A DNA stretch of 61,729 nt. Origin: Luteimonas huabeiensis HB2 (lineage in GTDB: Bacteria; Pseudomonadota; Gammaproteobacteria; Xanthomonadales; Xanthomonadaceae). The stretch covers positions 1 through 61,729 of the forward strand of contig NZ_JAAN01000052.1 in the NCBI RefSeq assembly GCF_000559025.1. Direction: 5' to 3'. Below are positions 26,065 through 35,501 of the stretch, in pieces; the stretch's first letter is position 1, and every line of letters starts with the position of its first letter. Position numbers and translations under genes: made by a program. The notes beneath the pieces are model-generated. The model saw nothing but the letters and a program-made list of their open reading frames with translations. It was not told the origin of the DNA and made no database searches.

Positions 26065-27417
26065 TCACATCCCAATCTTGACGTTGTACCCAAGCGCTCG
26101 CAGTCCCTTACTCGTACGCATGTTCCTCGGCGGATACTCGTCAGGCCTGGCCCAGCCGACGATCTCGCCAAGACTGCTCAGACCGATATGAGGGATTGCC
26201 CAGTCGTCACTGCGAATGGCATTCCAAATGCGCTCTGCCACATGGCCACTTCCCCACACAACGTAGTTCAGCAGATCGAGCATCGTCTTGCCTTCGCGCG
26301 AGCGTTGCTTCCACAGCCACTCGCCGAACTTCTGCACCTTGTCATCACCCGCCTGAGGTTTGTCAGGCAAACCCAAGTGCTCGTTCTCCTGTTTGATCGC
26401 GTGGTCTCGGATCGCGTGCACCCGAGATATAGCGTCAACGAACTCTTCCTCAGTCAAATTCAGAATGCGTTCGCGCGCGAGCAGCTCACGAAGTCGCGGC
26501 GACCACTCGTAAATCGTACGCTCTTCGAAAGAGTGATCGAATTCGGCGGCATGCCACCATTCCAAGGCCTCCCGCAGCGCCAGTTCGGGGTTCCTCGAGT
26601 TCCGTGCGAAGAACTCCTCGTAAGGATGGCGGTTTCCGTCCTTGACCTGCTTGTAGTAATACGCGTGAAGGAACTGGTCCGCCTGCACCCCGGGGGGCAC
26701 AGAGTCATCGATCCAGCCTGGCTTCACGCCCGGAGCAGATACACGGGCTGCAATGGAACGCATCAGCTGCAGGGTATCGTTCCACTCCTGCTCGAACTTC
26801 CGGAAGCGCTTCTCCGTTGACCGCTTCTTCTCAACGAACACGAGACCGCGATTCTTGTCTAGCAAGCGCTTCTTGTCGAACTGCTGTTCCAGTTCATAGT
26901 CCTGTTTCGAAAGCTGCAGTCGTCGATCAGCGAGCTGCCGCTGCTCCAGGTAAATCTCTTCTCTGAGTGGAACAGATCTGTCGTCCACCTCCTCGAAGAA
27001 GTGCAGCAGCTCGCGTTCCATGCCCGTTTCGGCGAGCTCGTCGTGTGGCAGAAAGACGCCGGCTTCGATGTTTGAAATCCAAGCCCTGTCCGACAGATTG
27101 GCTGACCCGATGTAGGCCCCCGCGTCCACCCACCAGATGACCTTGGAGTGGAGGATGTCAGGCACCAGTTTGCAGTGATAGTTGGGGCTGGCCTTGTCCA
27201 GGAACCACTTCAACACGGCGGGGTCGACAGGAACCGTATGGTCGTAACGTCCGTAGAACTCCAGCGGCTTCAGGTGCCGCGCGCAAGCTTCGAACAACTG
27301 CATGTTGTCGCGGTTGGCGTAGGCAACCGCTGCACGAACACGCGTGCAGGGTTCGATAACCTCGCCGAGCAAGTTCTGTAGCAATTGCTTGTTGAGGGGG
27401 CCAGCAATGAAGCGCAT
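26065..27417 (-). CDS. Phospholipase D-like nuclease of the helicase-methylase-ATPase locus
   Basis: 450 aa from the ATG at 27417 (an open extension upstream overlaps the ATPase gene and is not favoured). One HKD motif is present, DILHSKVIWWVDAGAYIGSANLS (His90, Lys92, with GSANLS), near the N-terminus, followed by a long coiled-coil and helical region. Single-HKD proteins of this sort act as dimeric nucleases, and similar ones accompany DUF499/DUF1156 loci and, as DrmC, DISARM. It starts 19 bases after the DUF499 stop. The DNA here is visibly less GC-rich than the phage structural genes, consistent with acquired cargo. Confidence 0.8.
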   Translation of the reverse strand: MRFIAGPLNKQLLQNLLGEVIEPCTRVRAAVAYANRDNMQLFEACARHLKPLEFYGRYDHTVPVDPAVLKWFLDKASPNYHCKLVPDILHSKVIWWVDAGAYIGSANLSDRAWISNIEAGVFLPHDELAETGMERELLHFFEEVDDRSVPLREEIYLEQRQLADRRLQLSKQDYELEQQFDKKRLLDKNRGLVFVEKKRSTEKRFRKFEQEWNDTLQLMRSIAARVSAPGVKPGWIDDSVPPGVQADQFLHAYYYKQVKDGNRHPYEEFFARNSRNPELALREALEWWHAAEFDHSFEERTIYEWSPRLRELLARERILNLTEEEFVDAISRVHAIRDHAIKQENEHLGLPDKPQAGDDKVQKFGEWLWKQRSREGKTMLDLLNYVVWGSGHVAERIWNAIRSDDWAIPHIGLSSLGEIVGWARPDEYPPRNMRTSKGLRALGYNVKIGM

Positions 27418-27436
27418 ATGCCGCGATGCCTTGTCC

Positions 27437-30400
27437 TTATTCAGCCTTCCATCCCGCCTTGACCTCGGCCAACACCGCGTTGACCCGGTCGACAACGGAT
27501 TGATCAACTGGGCTGCCATCACCGATCTCCACGGTCACGCGGATGCGCAGCGGATGCCCGGCCGTCGCTTCGCGCAATGCGTCTATGTGGTCAGCAAGGT
27601 CCTGAACCTCGTGCGTCTGAAGCTCCGCAGTCGCGGTTTTCGACCCGTAGTGCTTTGGCGGAGCCGGCTCCTTGGCCTCGCTCTTGCGCGCCACGATCTT
27701 GACCGCCGCCGCACCGCCCAGATCGCAGGGCCAGGGGCCCGAGTCAAGGGACCGCTCGATCAGTCCCAGCCGGAAGGCTTCATCGAGTGCCGCAGCAACG
27801 CGCGTCCATGGCAGCACCTTGCCACCCTTCGACGAGAGCGCTGCATGAATGAGATGGGCGTTGGTCGCATCGCTTTGCCACGCCGTGGGCAGCTGCGCAG
27901 GCAGCACATCAACGGCTGAAAGCAGCGGTGGCGGCGAGAACAGCTGAGCCGCCTCATTGATGAACCCTGCAGGAACGTCTTCACCCAGCACGCTGACCGT
28001 CCCGTTCAGCAACCAGATCCGGCCGCTCTTGACCGCCCCGGTGACGGCGTCAAGGATGGCCTGCTGAGTCGCCTCGGGGATCAGCAGGTTTTCGGTGTAA
28101 CCGCCCTTGTCGACCTCGACGAAGTGCTTACCGGAGAAGTAGGCCGTAAGATCCGCCAGGGTGAGAGGCTCCCTGTTCCAAAGGCCCGGCAGCCGCCCAG
28201 GGGCCAGCAGTTGCGGATCCAGCTCGGACAGTACGGCCGCATCTGACAGCACCACCTCAAGGCTGGAGTCGTTGACGGCGTTCTCGTCCGGGCGGGACAT
28301 CCAGAAAGTGCGCGTCGATTTGTCGGCGCGCGTCACCCGCAGTACGAACTCTCCCGCCTCGCAGCCCGCCAGGAGGGTTTCCAGGATGGCGCGGCGGTTC
28401 AGCATCTTGGGCAACTTGGCCGTAGCCGCAAAAGCGCCGACCAGATCCTTCACGAAGCGCGCCTTGTCACCATCCGCCCACAAATCGAACGGTCCGCCAG
28501 GCAGCAGCGCCTCGGAATTGACTGCCGTGCTCTCGATGCGCAGCCGCTTGTCCGCCACCATCTTGGGGAACAAGGGTTCGTTATCGACATTGATGCGGTA
28601 GGCAGCCACTTCGTTGCTGTCGTTGACCGTGACGGCGATGCAGTAGGCCATGACGATCTGCGACCCCATCTCCCCACGGGCCGCGCGAATATTGCCTTCC
28701 AGGCGCGTCGTCGCTGCGGTGTCGATGTCGCTGCGCTCCTTGAGCATCTCGCGCACTTTCTCCCAGCCCAGCAGGTCACGCACCTTTTCACGGGCCACCT
28801 CAATGCCATCTTTGGACGGCACCGCCAGAACGACGGCATTGCGGTTGCGCGCACGCGGCTTGTCCGGCCCCGTCGTCTCGTCAATGAAGCGCCTGGCCTC
28901 GGCGCTCGGCTTGCCATTGCACGCGGCCTTGGGGCCGAGCACGGCATAGTGGAAGTCTTCGTCGTCTTCGATGTCGGCTGGACGCGCTGGCAGCACGTGG
29001 ACTTTAGCGCCCAGCGTGCGAGCACCTTCAGTGAGCTGTTTTGCCTTGGCGATTTCGGCCTCCAGGACTTCTTCCACGGCCGTCGAACTTACGTTCTGGC
29101 GCGCGTCGTGATGCATCTGCTTCAGATTCGGCTTGGAGCCCAGGCGCCACACCTTGGGCAACCCGCCTTCACGGTCGCCGGTGAACGTGTCATCGAGATA
29201 CCAAGAGGCGTCTGACCAACGCCCCAGCCCCTTGTCCAGCTCGATGCGGTCCGGGGATCCCACGCCAATCAAAACCTTCAGCTCGCGCGTGGTTGCGCGC
29301 TGGCCAATGGGCTGAGAGTGGAGGAACGTCGCCATCACCGCTTGCTCGATCTCTCGGTGCTGGACACCGAGCAGACCTTCCTGCGCCTTGCGCGCATGGG
29401 CGAGCTCGGCCTCCAGGATGGCCGTCCAGTTCTGCCGGCGACCTTCGTACTGCTCAAGCTGCGCAACGCTCGCCAACTCACGTGCGGCTACGCTCAAGCC
29501 GTCCGAGTGCGGGTCGACCAGGAAGATCTGCGGGCCGATCAGCGGCTGCTGGTCCCACTTGACCGCGTCGCGCAAGGCAGAGGCGAGCGTCTTGAGAATG
29601 CCGCGCGTCTGCTGAAAGCCTTCCAGCTGGGTCCATTTCTGGTAGAGGGTTTCGATCAGTGCCGGGTGAAAGGGGTACGCGTCGGCGTAGCGCTTTTCCT
29701 CCGCGGCGCGGTTCTTGGCTGTGTAGTCATCGATGGCCTGAATGCCATTCAGCGCCGCGACCACCTGCGCGCCCCAAAGAGAACGATCGGTGTAGCTTTC
29801 GAGCTTCAAGAGACGGCGCCGCAGAATCTCCGGCACGTCCTGGCTTTCGACCGGCTGGATACCCTCGTCAGCCACGCGCTTGAACTCGTCGTAGAGTTCC
29901 TTGCTGATCTGTTTGCCGAGTTCGTCCATCTTGCCGGGGTCGGACGCCAGCAATGAGGCCACCAAACAGCATTGCGGCACCTTGGCTACCGCCTGCGTCA
30001 GGCTGTGCATGAACTCCCGCATGCGACCGATCCACTTCGGATCGGTATCGGCCATCACGCGCACGAACCACAGCACCTCGTCAAACAGGATCAGCACGCC
30101 ATCGCCGTGCTTGCAAGCGAGCTTGAGGAGATCCTCCATCACGCCGGTGGCCGGCGGGGTGGTGCGCTCCGTGCCGTCATCCTTCAAGAGCTTCATGCCT
30201 TCGCTACCCGCCAGCTGCCAGGCGATCGCGCTCCAGGGCATCTTGACCGTTGCCAGGCTTCCGTCGGGCGCCATAACCTCCATGCCTTTTTCGGCGTCCA
30301 GGCGGTCGAACACCACCGACGCCACGCGCGCCTTTGGCAGTCCGCCTTCGAGTGCGCAGTGCGCCTTGAATTGCTGCACCGCTGGAATGTCAGGCAGGCT

Positions 30401-30718
30401 CGCAGGATCGCGCACCAAGTGCACCAGCGTGATCAAGGAGTGGGTCTTGCCGCCGCCGAAGGTCATGTGCAACTGGCGCACGGCCTTCTCGGACTTGCCC
30501 GCCAGGCGGTGGGTGACGTCACGCGCAAGGTCTCGCAGCTTGACCGTGGGGTACGTGAGCGCGAAGAACTCCTTCGCATCGTGGTAGACGCCCGGGTTGC
30601 GCCCCATCACCACGTCGTACAGGTCTGCCGCAAACTGCTTTTGCGACAGTTCCTGATTGGTGATGTCGTCGCGCAGCTGCACGACCTGGTGCCAGGGCTT
30701 GGTGGTGGTTTTGGCCAT
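27437..30718 (-). CDS. DUF499 AAA-type ATPase
   Basis: 1093 aa. A Walker A variant (FGGGKTHS, residues 87-94) and Walker B (VLILFDEV, 208-215) define the DUF499/COG1483 ATPase. The N-terminal DLYDVVMGRNPGVYHDAKEFFALTYPT is also conserved. Large ATPases of this kind occur with DUF1156 methylases and are functional counterparts of BrxC/PglY. They probably couple ATP hydrolysis to DNA surveillance. The gene follows the methylase by 26 bases and precedes the PLD gene by 19, within one leftward transcript. Confidence 0.88.
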   Translation of the reverse strand: MAKTTTKPWHQVVQLRDDITNQELSQKQFAADLYDVVMGRNPGVYHDAKEFFALTYPTVKLRDLARDVTHRLAGKSEKAVRQLHMTFGGGKTHSLITLVHLVRDPASLPDIPAVQQFKAHCALEGGLPKARVASVVFDRLDAEKGMEVMAPDGSLATVKMPWSAIAWQLAGSEGMKLLKDDGTERTTPPATGVMEDLLKLACKHGDGVLILFDEVLWFVRVMADTDPKWIGRMREFMHSLTQAVAKVPQCCLVASLLASDPGKMDELGKQISKELYDEFKRVADEGIQPVESQDVPEILRRRLLKLESYTDRSLWGAQVVAALNGIQAIDDYTAKNRAAEEKRYADAYPFHPALIETLYQKWTQLEGFQQTRGILKTLASALRDAVKWDQQPLIGPQIFLVDPHSDGLSVAARELASVAQLEQYEGRRQNWTAILEAELAHARKAQEGLLGVQHREIEQAVMATFLHSQPIGQRATTRELKVLIGVGSPDRIELDKGLGRWSDASWYLDDTFTGDREGGLPKVWRLGSKPNLKQMHHDARQNVSSTAVEEVLEAEIAKAKQLTEGARTLGAKVHVLPARPADIEDDEDFHYAVLGPKAACNGKPSAEARRFIDETTGPDKPRARNRNAVVLAVPSKDGIEVAREKVRDLLGWEKVREMLKERSDIDTAATTRLEGNIRAARGEMGSQIVMAYCIAVTVNDSNEVAAYRINVDNEPLFPKMVADKRLRIESTAVNSEALLPGGPFDLWADGDKARFVKDLVGAFAATAKLPKMLNRRAILETLLAGCEAGEFVLRVTRADKSTRTFWMSRPDENAVNDSSLEVVLSDAAVLSELDPQLLAPGRLPGLWNREPLTLADLTAYFSGKHFVEVDKGGYTENLLIPEATQQAILDAVTGAVKSGRIWLLNGTVSVLGEDVPAGFINEAAQLFSPPPLLSAVDVLPAQLPTAWQSDATNAHLIHAALSSKGGKVLPWTRVAAALDEAFRLGLIERSLDSGPWPCDLGGAAAVKIVARKSEAKEPAPPKHYGSKTATAELQTHEVQDLADHIDALREATAGHPLRIRVTVEIGDGSPVDQSVVDRVNAVLAEVKAGWKAE

Positions 30719-30744
30719 CGTTGTTCTCCTGATCCTGATTCTCT

Positions 30745-33700
30745 TTACTCAAGCCCAAGCGGCGCTTGCGCGGTGCTGCCTACAGAGCGCAGATAGTTCT
30801 GCAAGCGCTCCAGGATCGAGCACTCGTCCGTGCAGCCTTCAGCGCGGCTCTTCTCGATCAAGGCTTGGATCAGCTGCGCAAAGACCTGGCTACGGCGCAG
30901 CGCGCGGCTGTCTAGGTAGTCGTTGACTTTGACGACATCGCCGGCCACCCACAGCTGCATCAGCTTGTGCACCTGGTCGATCAGCGGAATCGCGCGTCCG
31001 CTCGCGGTCTCCACACCCAGCGAGCGGTGCTTGCGGGCGCGCCAGTCCTTGAGCTTGTACTTGCCACCACCGCCGATGCCGATCGATGTGGCCTCCTCGG
31101 CATCGCCTTCTTCGTCGTCTTCCGATGGATCCTCGTCCTCGGCTTGCGATCCACCACCGCTCTTTGCCAGCAGCTCGTACTGGTCGACCAACTCACGCTC
31201 CGAGAGGCCACAAGACACGGCGTAGAGGATGCACGGGCCAGCCGGCGCTTCCTTGAGGCCGAAGTCATTGCGATGCAGCAGGTAATAGGTGGTCACGTCG
31301 TCGAGCGGATGATCGCCGGGCGTGGGCTCCGATTGGCCATGCGAGAGCACACGGCCGACGACGAAATCCACCACGATGCGGCGTACGTGGCCGAGAAACT
31401 CGCTCACCGTCATGAGGCTTCCTGGCTCGGACGCCTTTTTCACCGCCGGGTAGCGGCTGTAGGCCTCCAGCGCCGGCCCGGTGGCAGCCCAGATGAAGTC
31501 CGGGCCGCGAATGCCGGCATCCCAGAAGTCGCGCAGCCGGGTGGTGATGCTCGACTCCATCTCTTTGAGCACCTGGGTGTCCCAACCGGCGCGTGCGAGC
31601 GGGTCGCGCTTCTTGCAGACCAGCCAGACGGACGAAGCCAGCGCTGCGGAGTCGATAGCCCGCATCCGAGACGCCTGTTCGGTCTGGATTGGCCAACTGC
31701 CATCAACAACGAAGCCGGCCCTGATGATTGCGGTGACCAGCGTCTCCCAAGCATCTGGCTGTTTGTGGGCGAAGACTATGACGAGCCGTCCGTTAGGTAC
31801 CAGCTCGGCGTGGCACGCCTCGAAGGCCCGAGCCATGCCCTTCTCATAGTTCCTCTTCGACGCTTCCTTGTCGCCCTTGAATCGCGACGCGTCATCGATC
31901 AGCTCGCCGTCGTTCGCATCGTGGTCCCACTTCGGAGCGAGCGGCTGCGCGAAAACGCGGTGGTACTCTTCATTGATGCCGACAAGTGTTCTACGCAGCC
32001 AGACGTAGAAGAAGTCCATCAGGTCGGAGTAGGGGATTGCGTCGTAATACGGAGGGTCTGTGACAACAACGTCAAAGCCAGCGTCGCGAGCCTTTGTCGC
32101 CGAGCCGTTCACTGCGTTGGCCGTTCCGTTCAATTGACGGCCCCAGGCGGCGAATGAGTCAAGCGCGGTCGCGATACGATCGCAGCAGATCAAGTAACTG
32201 CCAGCGCTATCGCCTAGCAATTGACTCTCAGCGCAGTCCCACGAGATAGCTAGCGCAAATCGAACAAACGAGTGGTTGATTGTCGAAGCGTCAAGCTTCC
32301 ACAGCGTGCCCATGTTCGCGAAATCGAGCAGGCGCGAGAAGCCGGCCGCTAGATACGCAATCAGTGCTTCCGCCCACTCCGCTGGGTAGTGCTTAGCGGC
32401 CTGGGCATAAGCCTCCCGCGTCGAGAGCAATATGCGACCAAGGCCGTACAACTGACGCGGCAGAAAGAGCTTCTGCCACTGATCAATTCCGTAACCATCG
32501 ACCGAAAAGGCGCGTGATGCGCCACCCCCGCCAACTGGGGTTGGCTCTGTTGGTAGTCCAAATGGAACGTCTGCATACAGCCGATCAAGCTCTGACGCCG
32601 CCTGGCTGGCCAAGGTCAACTCTTCAAGCGTCGGAAGGCGAAACTCCTTTGTTTGGGGACTCTCGGTGACGACCGAGGTCATTACAGCTCCGAGGCGGCC
32701 AGCACGGCCCTCAAGGCGCAAGTCCTCCATGGTCATGATCGTTCCGCAGCAAGGGCAAGTGGCCCCAGAACGACTCATGGTGCCAGCACCCAGCTTCTTG
32801 TCGTACTCGCGCTTTTGCGCCGCGTTGCCGCCTTTGGCGGGGACGTTGGGGTCGATGCCGAACACAACACCGGTCTTGTCTTCGCGCGGCCGCATCGTGA
32901 GCAGCACGCGCTTGCTGTCCTTCTTGGCCAGCCAGCGCGTTTTCAGGAGTGGGACTTCAGCACGGCATGCCTTGCACGTAACCGTCCGGGCCCACAGGTA
33001 GGCCACCGTGGGCTTGGCCACCCAGCGCGGGTTGGCGGGGTTTTCCAAGTAGGCGGGATCGAAACCGGCGTTGAGCACCTCGATTTGCGGCTCGCCATCG
33101 TCGTTGACCGGAACCAGCTTCAGGGGCTCGTCGGTATCGAGCTCCACCCGTCGATAGGGCTTGAGGCTGCAATACTCCGCATAGGTCGGGTAAAAGCGCG
33201 CTAGATCCTTGCGCGCGTGCTTGAGCACCCAACGGCCCCAAGCACGCACGTGCCAAGCCAGATCGGCGTTCAGTTCATCAGCCTCGATGTCAGGCAGGCC
33301 AAACAAGTCCTTATTCTCGTTGCGGGCGGTTTGCACCTGACCCGCGATCTGTCGGGCACGCCGCTCTGCATCCTTGACCTTGAGGCCGCGAGCCTTGAAG
33401 TACTCGGTGAGAAAGGCCACATCTTGGAGCGCAAAATCCGGCAGCCGGCGCCTCTGTCCAGCGAGCTTCTGCGGATACTCCAAGGTGCACTTGAGGATGA
33501 ACCAGGCCACTGGGTTGATGTCGATGGCGGTCACCTCGCAGCCGAGCCGCATCGCCTCCAGCGGAATGGCCCCGCCGCCGGCAAACGGGTCCAGCACCCG
33601 GGGCGCGCGGTCGCCATAGGCCTTGCGGATTTCCTGCCGGAACCACTCCATGTCCGGACTCGTTTCCCGACCCCAGCGCAGCACGCCGCCTTCGGTTTCC

Positions 33701-33984
33701 CAGGCTTCGATCTCCTCGATCCGGCCATTGGGCATCTTCTTCTTCTTGGTGGTCTTCTTCAGTACACCGCCCAGGCGCTTGAGCAGCTCGTCGCGCTTTT
33801 CCTTGTCCCCTGGGTCGGGCAGCAGCGTGGCGATCAGCGCCGCGCGGCAAGCGGCCAGAGGCCGGCGCGCGGGCCAGATGTGCAGCGTGGAGATGTGGCC
33901 ATGGCGCACATTCTTCTCGTGCACCGAGTCAATGGAGGTCTGCTTGAGCGGGAAAGCGACCTCAATCAGGCGTTTGTCGTTCAT
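30745..33984 (-). CDS. DUF1156 adenine-specific DNA methylase
   Basis: 1079 aa. It has the DUF1156 N-terminus (EVAFPLKQTSIDSVHEKNVRHGHISTLHIWPARRPL), SAM-binding DPFAGGGAIPLEAMRLG near residue 132, and catalytic TDPPYYDAIPYSD near 642. Zinc-ribbon cysteine pairs lie near 335 (CKAC) and 408 (CPCC). This is the COG1743 methylase, the same family as PglXI in type 3 BREX. It probably marks self DNA. Its start overlaps the end of the Cap15-like gene by four bases, so its translation is coupled to the CBASS gene upstream. Confidence 0.9.
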   Translation of the reverse strand: MNDKRLIEVAFPLKQTSIDSVHEKNVRHGHISTLHIWPARRPLAACRAALIATLLPDPGDKEKRDELLKRLGGVLKKTTKKKKMPNGRIEEIEAWETEGGVLRWGRETSPDMEWFRQEIRKAYGDRAPRVLDPFAGGGAIPLEAMRLGCEVTAIDINPVAWFILKCTLEYPQKLAGQRRRLPDFALQDVAFLTEYFKARGLKVKDAERRARQIAGQVQTARNENKDLFGLPDIEADELNADLAWHVRAWGRWVLKHARKDLARFYPTYAEYCSLKPYRRVELDTDEPLKLVPVNDDGEPQIEVLNAGFDPAYLENPANPRWVAKPTVAYLWARTVTCKACRAEVPLLKTRWLAKKDSKRVLLTMRPREDKTGVVFGIDPNVPAKGGNAAQKREYDKKLGAGTMSRSGATCPCCGTIMTMEDLRLEGRAGRLGAVMTSVVTESPQTKEFRLPTLEELTLASQAASELDRLYADVPFGLPTEPTPVGGGGASRAFSVDGYGIDQWQKLFLPRQLYGLGRILLSTREAYAQAAKHYPAEWAEALIAYLAAGFSRLLDFANMGTLWKLDASTINHSFVRFALAISWDCAESQLLGDSAGSYLICCDRIATALDSFAAWGRQLNGTANAVNGSATKARDAGFDVVVTDPPYYDAIPYSDLMDFFYVWLRRTLVGINEEYHRVFAQPLAPKWDHDANDGELIDDASRFKGDKEASKRNYEKGMARAFEACHAELVPNGRLVIVFAHKQPDAWETLVTAIIRAGFVVDGSWPIQTEQASRMRAIDSAALASSVWLVCKKRDPLARAGWDTQVLKEMESSITTRLRDFWDAGIRGPDFIWAATGPALEAYSRYPAVKKASEPGSLMTVSEFLGHVRRIVVDFVVGRVLSHGQSEPTPGDHPLDDVTTYYLLHRNDFGLKEAPAGPCILYAVSCGLSERELVDQYELLAKSGGGSQAEDEDPSEDDEEGDAEEATSIGIGGGGKYKLKDWRARKHRSLGVETASGRAIPLIDQVHKLMQLWVAGDVVKVNDYLDSRALRRSQVFAQLIQALIEKSRAEGCTDECSILERLQNYLRSVGSTAQAPLGLE

Positions 33985-34604
33985 TGTTTTCCCTTCTTCA
34001 ACGCCGCATCGAAGTCCAGCATATTCTTCGCTACGCGCGTCAACGTGATTTCGCCGCGGGTTTCTCGCCCGCGGCCGGTAAAGTAGTCACCGCTCAGCCG
34101 CGGCTCATTCGGTCCCGTCGCGATCGCCAGCGTGCAGACGCCACGATGTGTTTGCATCGTCGGTGCGGCGAGGTTTCTCGGCTCGCACACGTACTCATAC
34201 TTCAGCCCGATATCTCCCGGCTGCTCTTCGTAGAGCGCCGCCATCGTCGTGTGGGAGCGAGATTGCTCGGTCTCGAGATCGATGGCCATGCGCGTCCACG
34301 TCTGGCGCACGCGCATGACGCAAGGCACACTGGTTCCGCCGTTGTGCGAGGTGGCAATGGTCCCGACCCAAGTGCCGTTGAGATTTTTCAACGTGGACAG
34401 CCAGCGCCAGCCCCAGCGCTCATACATAAACACCATCCCGCCGTAGATCGCGCCTGCTGAGAGCGCGGCTGCATCGATATACCCAGTCACAGGTGGCAGC
34501 ATGGCCAGCTCACGCAGAAGACTAGCCGCACCAATGGCCAGAGCGCCGAAGGCGAAATACACCTTCGGTCCTCGGAAAGGGTTGTCAGATGCGTACCCGT
34601 GCAT
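33981..34604 (-). CDS. cap15: Cap15-like CBASS effector (two membrane spans plus beta-barrel)
   Basis: 207 aa. Two N-terminal membrane spans (about residues 15-33 and 41-60) are followed by the S-2TM-beta domain, which opens LNGTWVGTI (75-83) and continues as alternating strands. This is the architecture of Cap15, which binds a cyclic nucleotide and disrupts the inner membrane, killing the infected cell. It starts three bases after the CD-NTase gene and overlaps the methylase start. No protease or phospholipase effector is present. The call rests on architecture and its CD-NTase neighbour. Confidence 0.78.
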   Translation of the reverse strand: MHGYASDNPFRGPKVYFAFGALAIGAASLLRELAMLPPVTGYIDAAALSAGAIYGGMVFMYERWGWRWLSTLKNLNGTWVGTIATSHNGGTSVPCVMRVRQTWTRMAIDLETEQSRSHTTMAALYEEQPGDIGLKYEYVCEPRNLAAPTMQTHRGVCTLAIATGPNEPRLSGDYFTGRGRETRGEITLTRVAKNMLDFDAALKKGKQ

Positions 34605-34607
34605 CGG

Positions 34608-35492
34608 CTATCTCCACTGGTTCCACATCTGGATCAAACCAGCAATGAAGGCGCGGGCGTTTGCCTCGGTCCACCGTCCGTCACTGAACAGGCGCTGGAT
34701 GCCGTTCTGGCAGACGAAGTTCGTGAGGTCCGCGCTACTCAGCCAGTTCACGACGTTGACGAAGGTGCTCCCGCATCTGCTGCCGAACTGTTGGTCGGGC
34801 ACGTTGTAGAGCAGGCACTCGATGGCATGGGACGATGCCGTCCCGCTCCGGATCAGGCCGTTGTCTTCCATCCAACCGCGGGCGTTCTTGAAGATGCGGA
34901 CGGTCGGCTTGTACCAGTTGCTCGTTCTGCCGTGCTTGGCCACCCCGTTCTCATAAGACTGAGTCGGAAAACTGGTGACCTCGTGATTACGTTGAACATC
35001 CCTCAGCCAGATCCCAGACGCGTGGTCAACTGCACCTGATTGAGTCTTGTAATACAGCCGATACTCCAAGCAGGGAACGACATCGGCCGGAATGTTGTTG
35101 GTCGTCCTCGGAATCTTGATGCTCTTCCCGCCTTCGGTGATGTTGTGATTCGGGAAGGCACGCCGGATGGCGCTGGAGACGTCGCGCCTGAAATCGGCAA
35201 GCGTATACGTCGCCGGGCTGCTATGCCCTTCAACGATGCCTTTGGTGTAAACATCCAATAGGCTGTAGTCAGGCATGTAGGTCTCGTTGAGCCTGACCAC
35301 CACATCCACGTCGCTGTCGCCACGGATGTTCGTACTGTTGCGGTATGAGCCCTGAAGGAACACGTCGAAGTTCCGGACCGACAGCGTGGTATCAGCTTGC
35401 AACGCATCTCGGATTCGCTGGTAGATCGCGGATGCGGACGTCACTGCACCCTGATGCGACCAGGTTTCCAATTGGCTTTCGGGAATTGCCAT
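34608..35492 (-). CDS. CD-NTase (cGAS/DncV-like nucleotidyltransferase) of a CBASS
   Basis: 294 aa. The nucleotidyltransferase signature is complete: GSYRNST (48-54), then DSDVDVVV with Asp61 and Asp63, and a third acidic residue Asp137 in IPADVVP. It would make a cyclic di- or oligonucleotide on phage infection to activate the adjacent Cap15-like effector. There are no Cap2/Cap3 or HORMA/TRIP13 genes, so this is a minimal type I-like CBASS. It starts nine bases after the helicase stop, with AAGGAG built on that TAA. Clade and product nucleotide cannot be read by eye. Confidence 0.85.
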   Translation of the reverse strand: MAIPESQLETWSHQGAVTSASAIYQRIRDALQADTTLSVRNFDVFLQGSYRNSTNIRGDSDVDVVVRLNETYMPDYSLLDVYTKGIVEGHSSPATYTLADFRRDVSSAIRRAFPNHNITEGGKSIKIPRTTNNIPADVVPCLEYRLYYKTQSGAVDHASGIWLRDVQRNHEVTSFPTQSYENGVAKHGRTSNWYKPTVRIFKNARGWMEDNGLIRSGTASSHAIECLLYNVPDQQFGSRCGSTFVNVVNWLSSADLTNFVCQNGIQRLFSDGRWTEANARAFIAGLIQMWNQWR

Positions 35493-35501
35493 GCTTGCTC
35501 C

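Noticed and set aside
30967..32157. Plus-strand open frame opposite the DUF1156 methylase gene
   Set aside because: The opposite strand carries the conserved methylase motifs, and this frame has no recognisable protein features.
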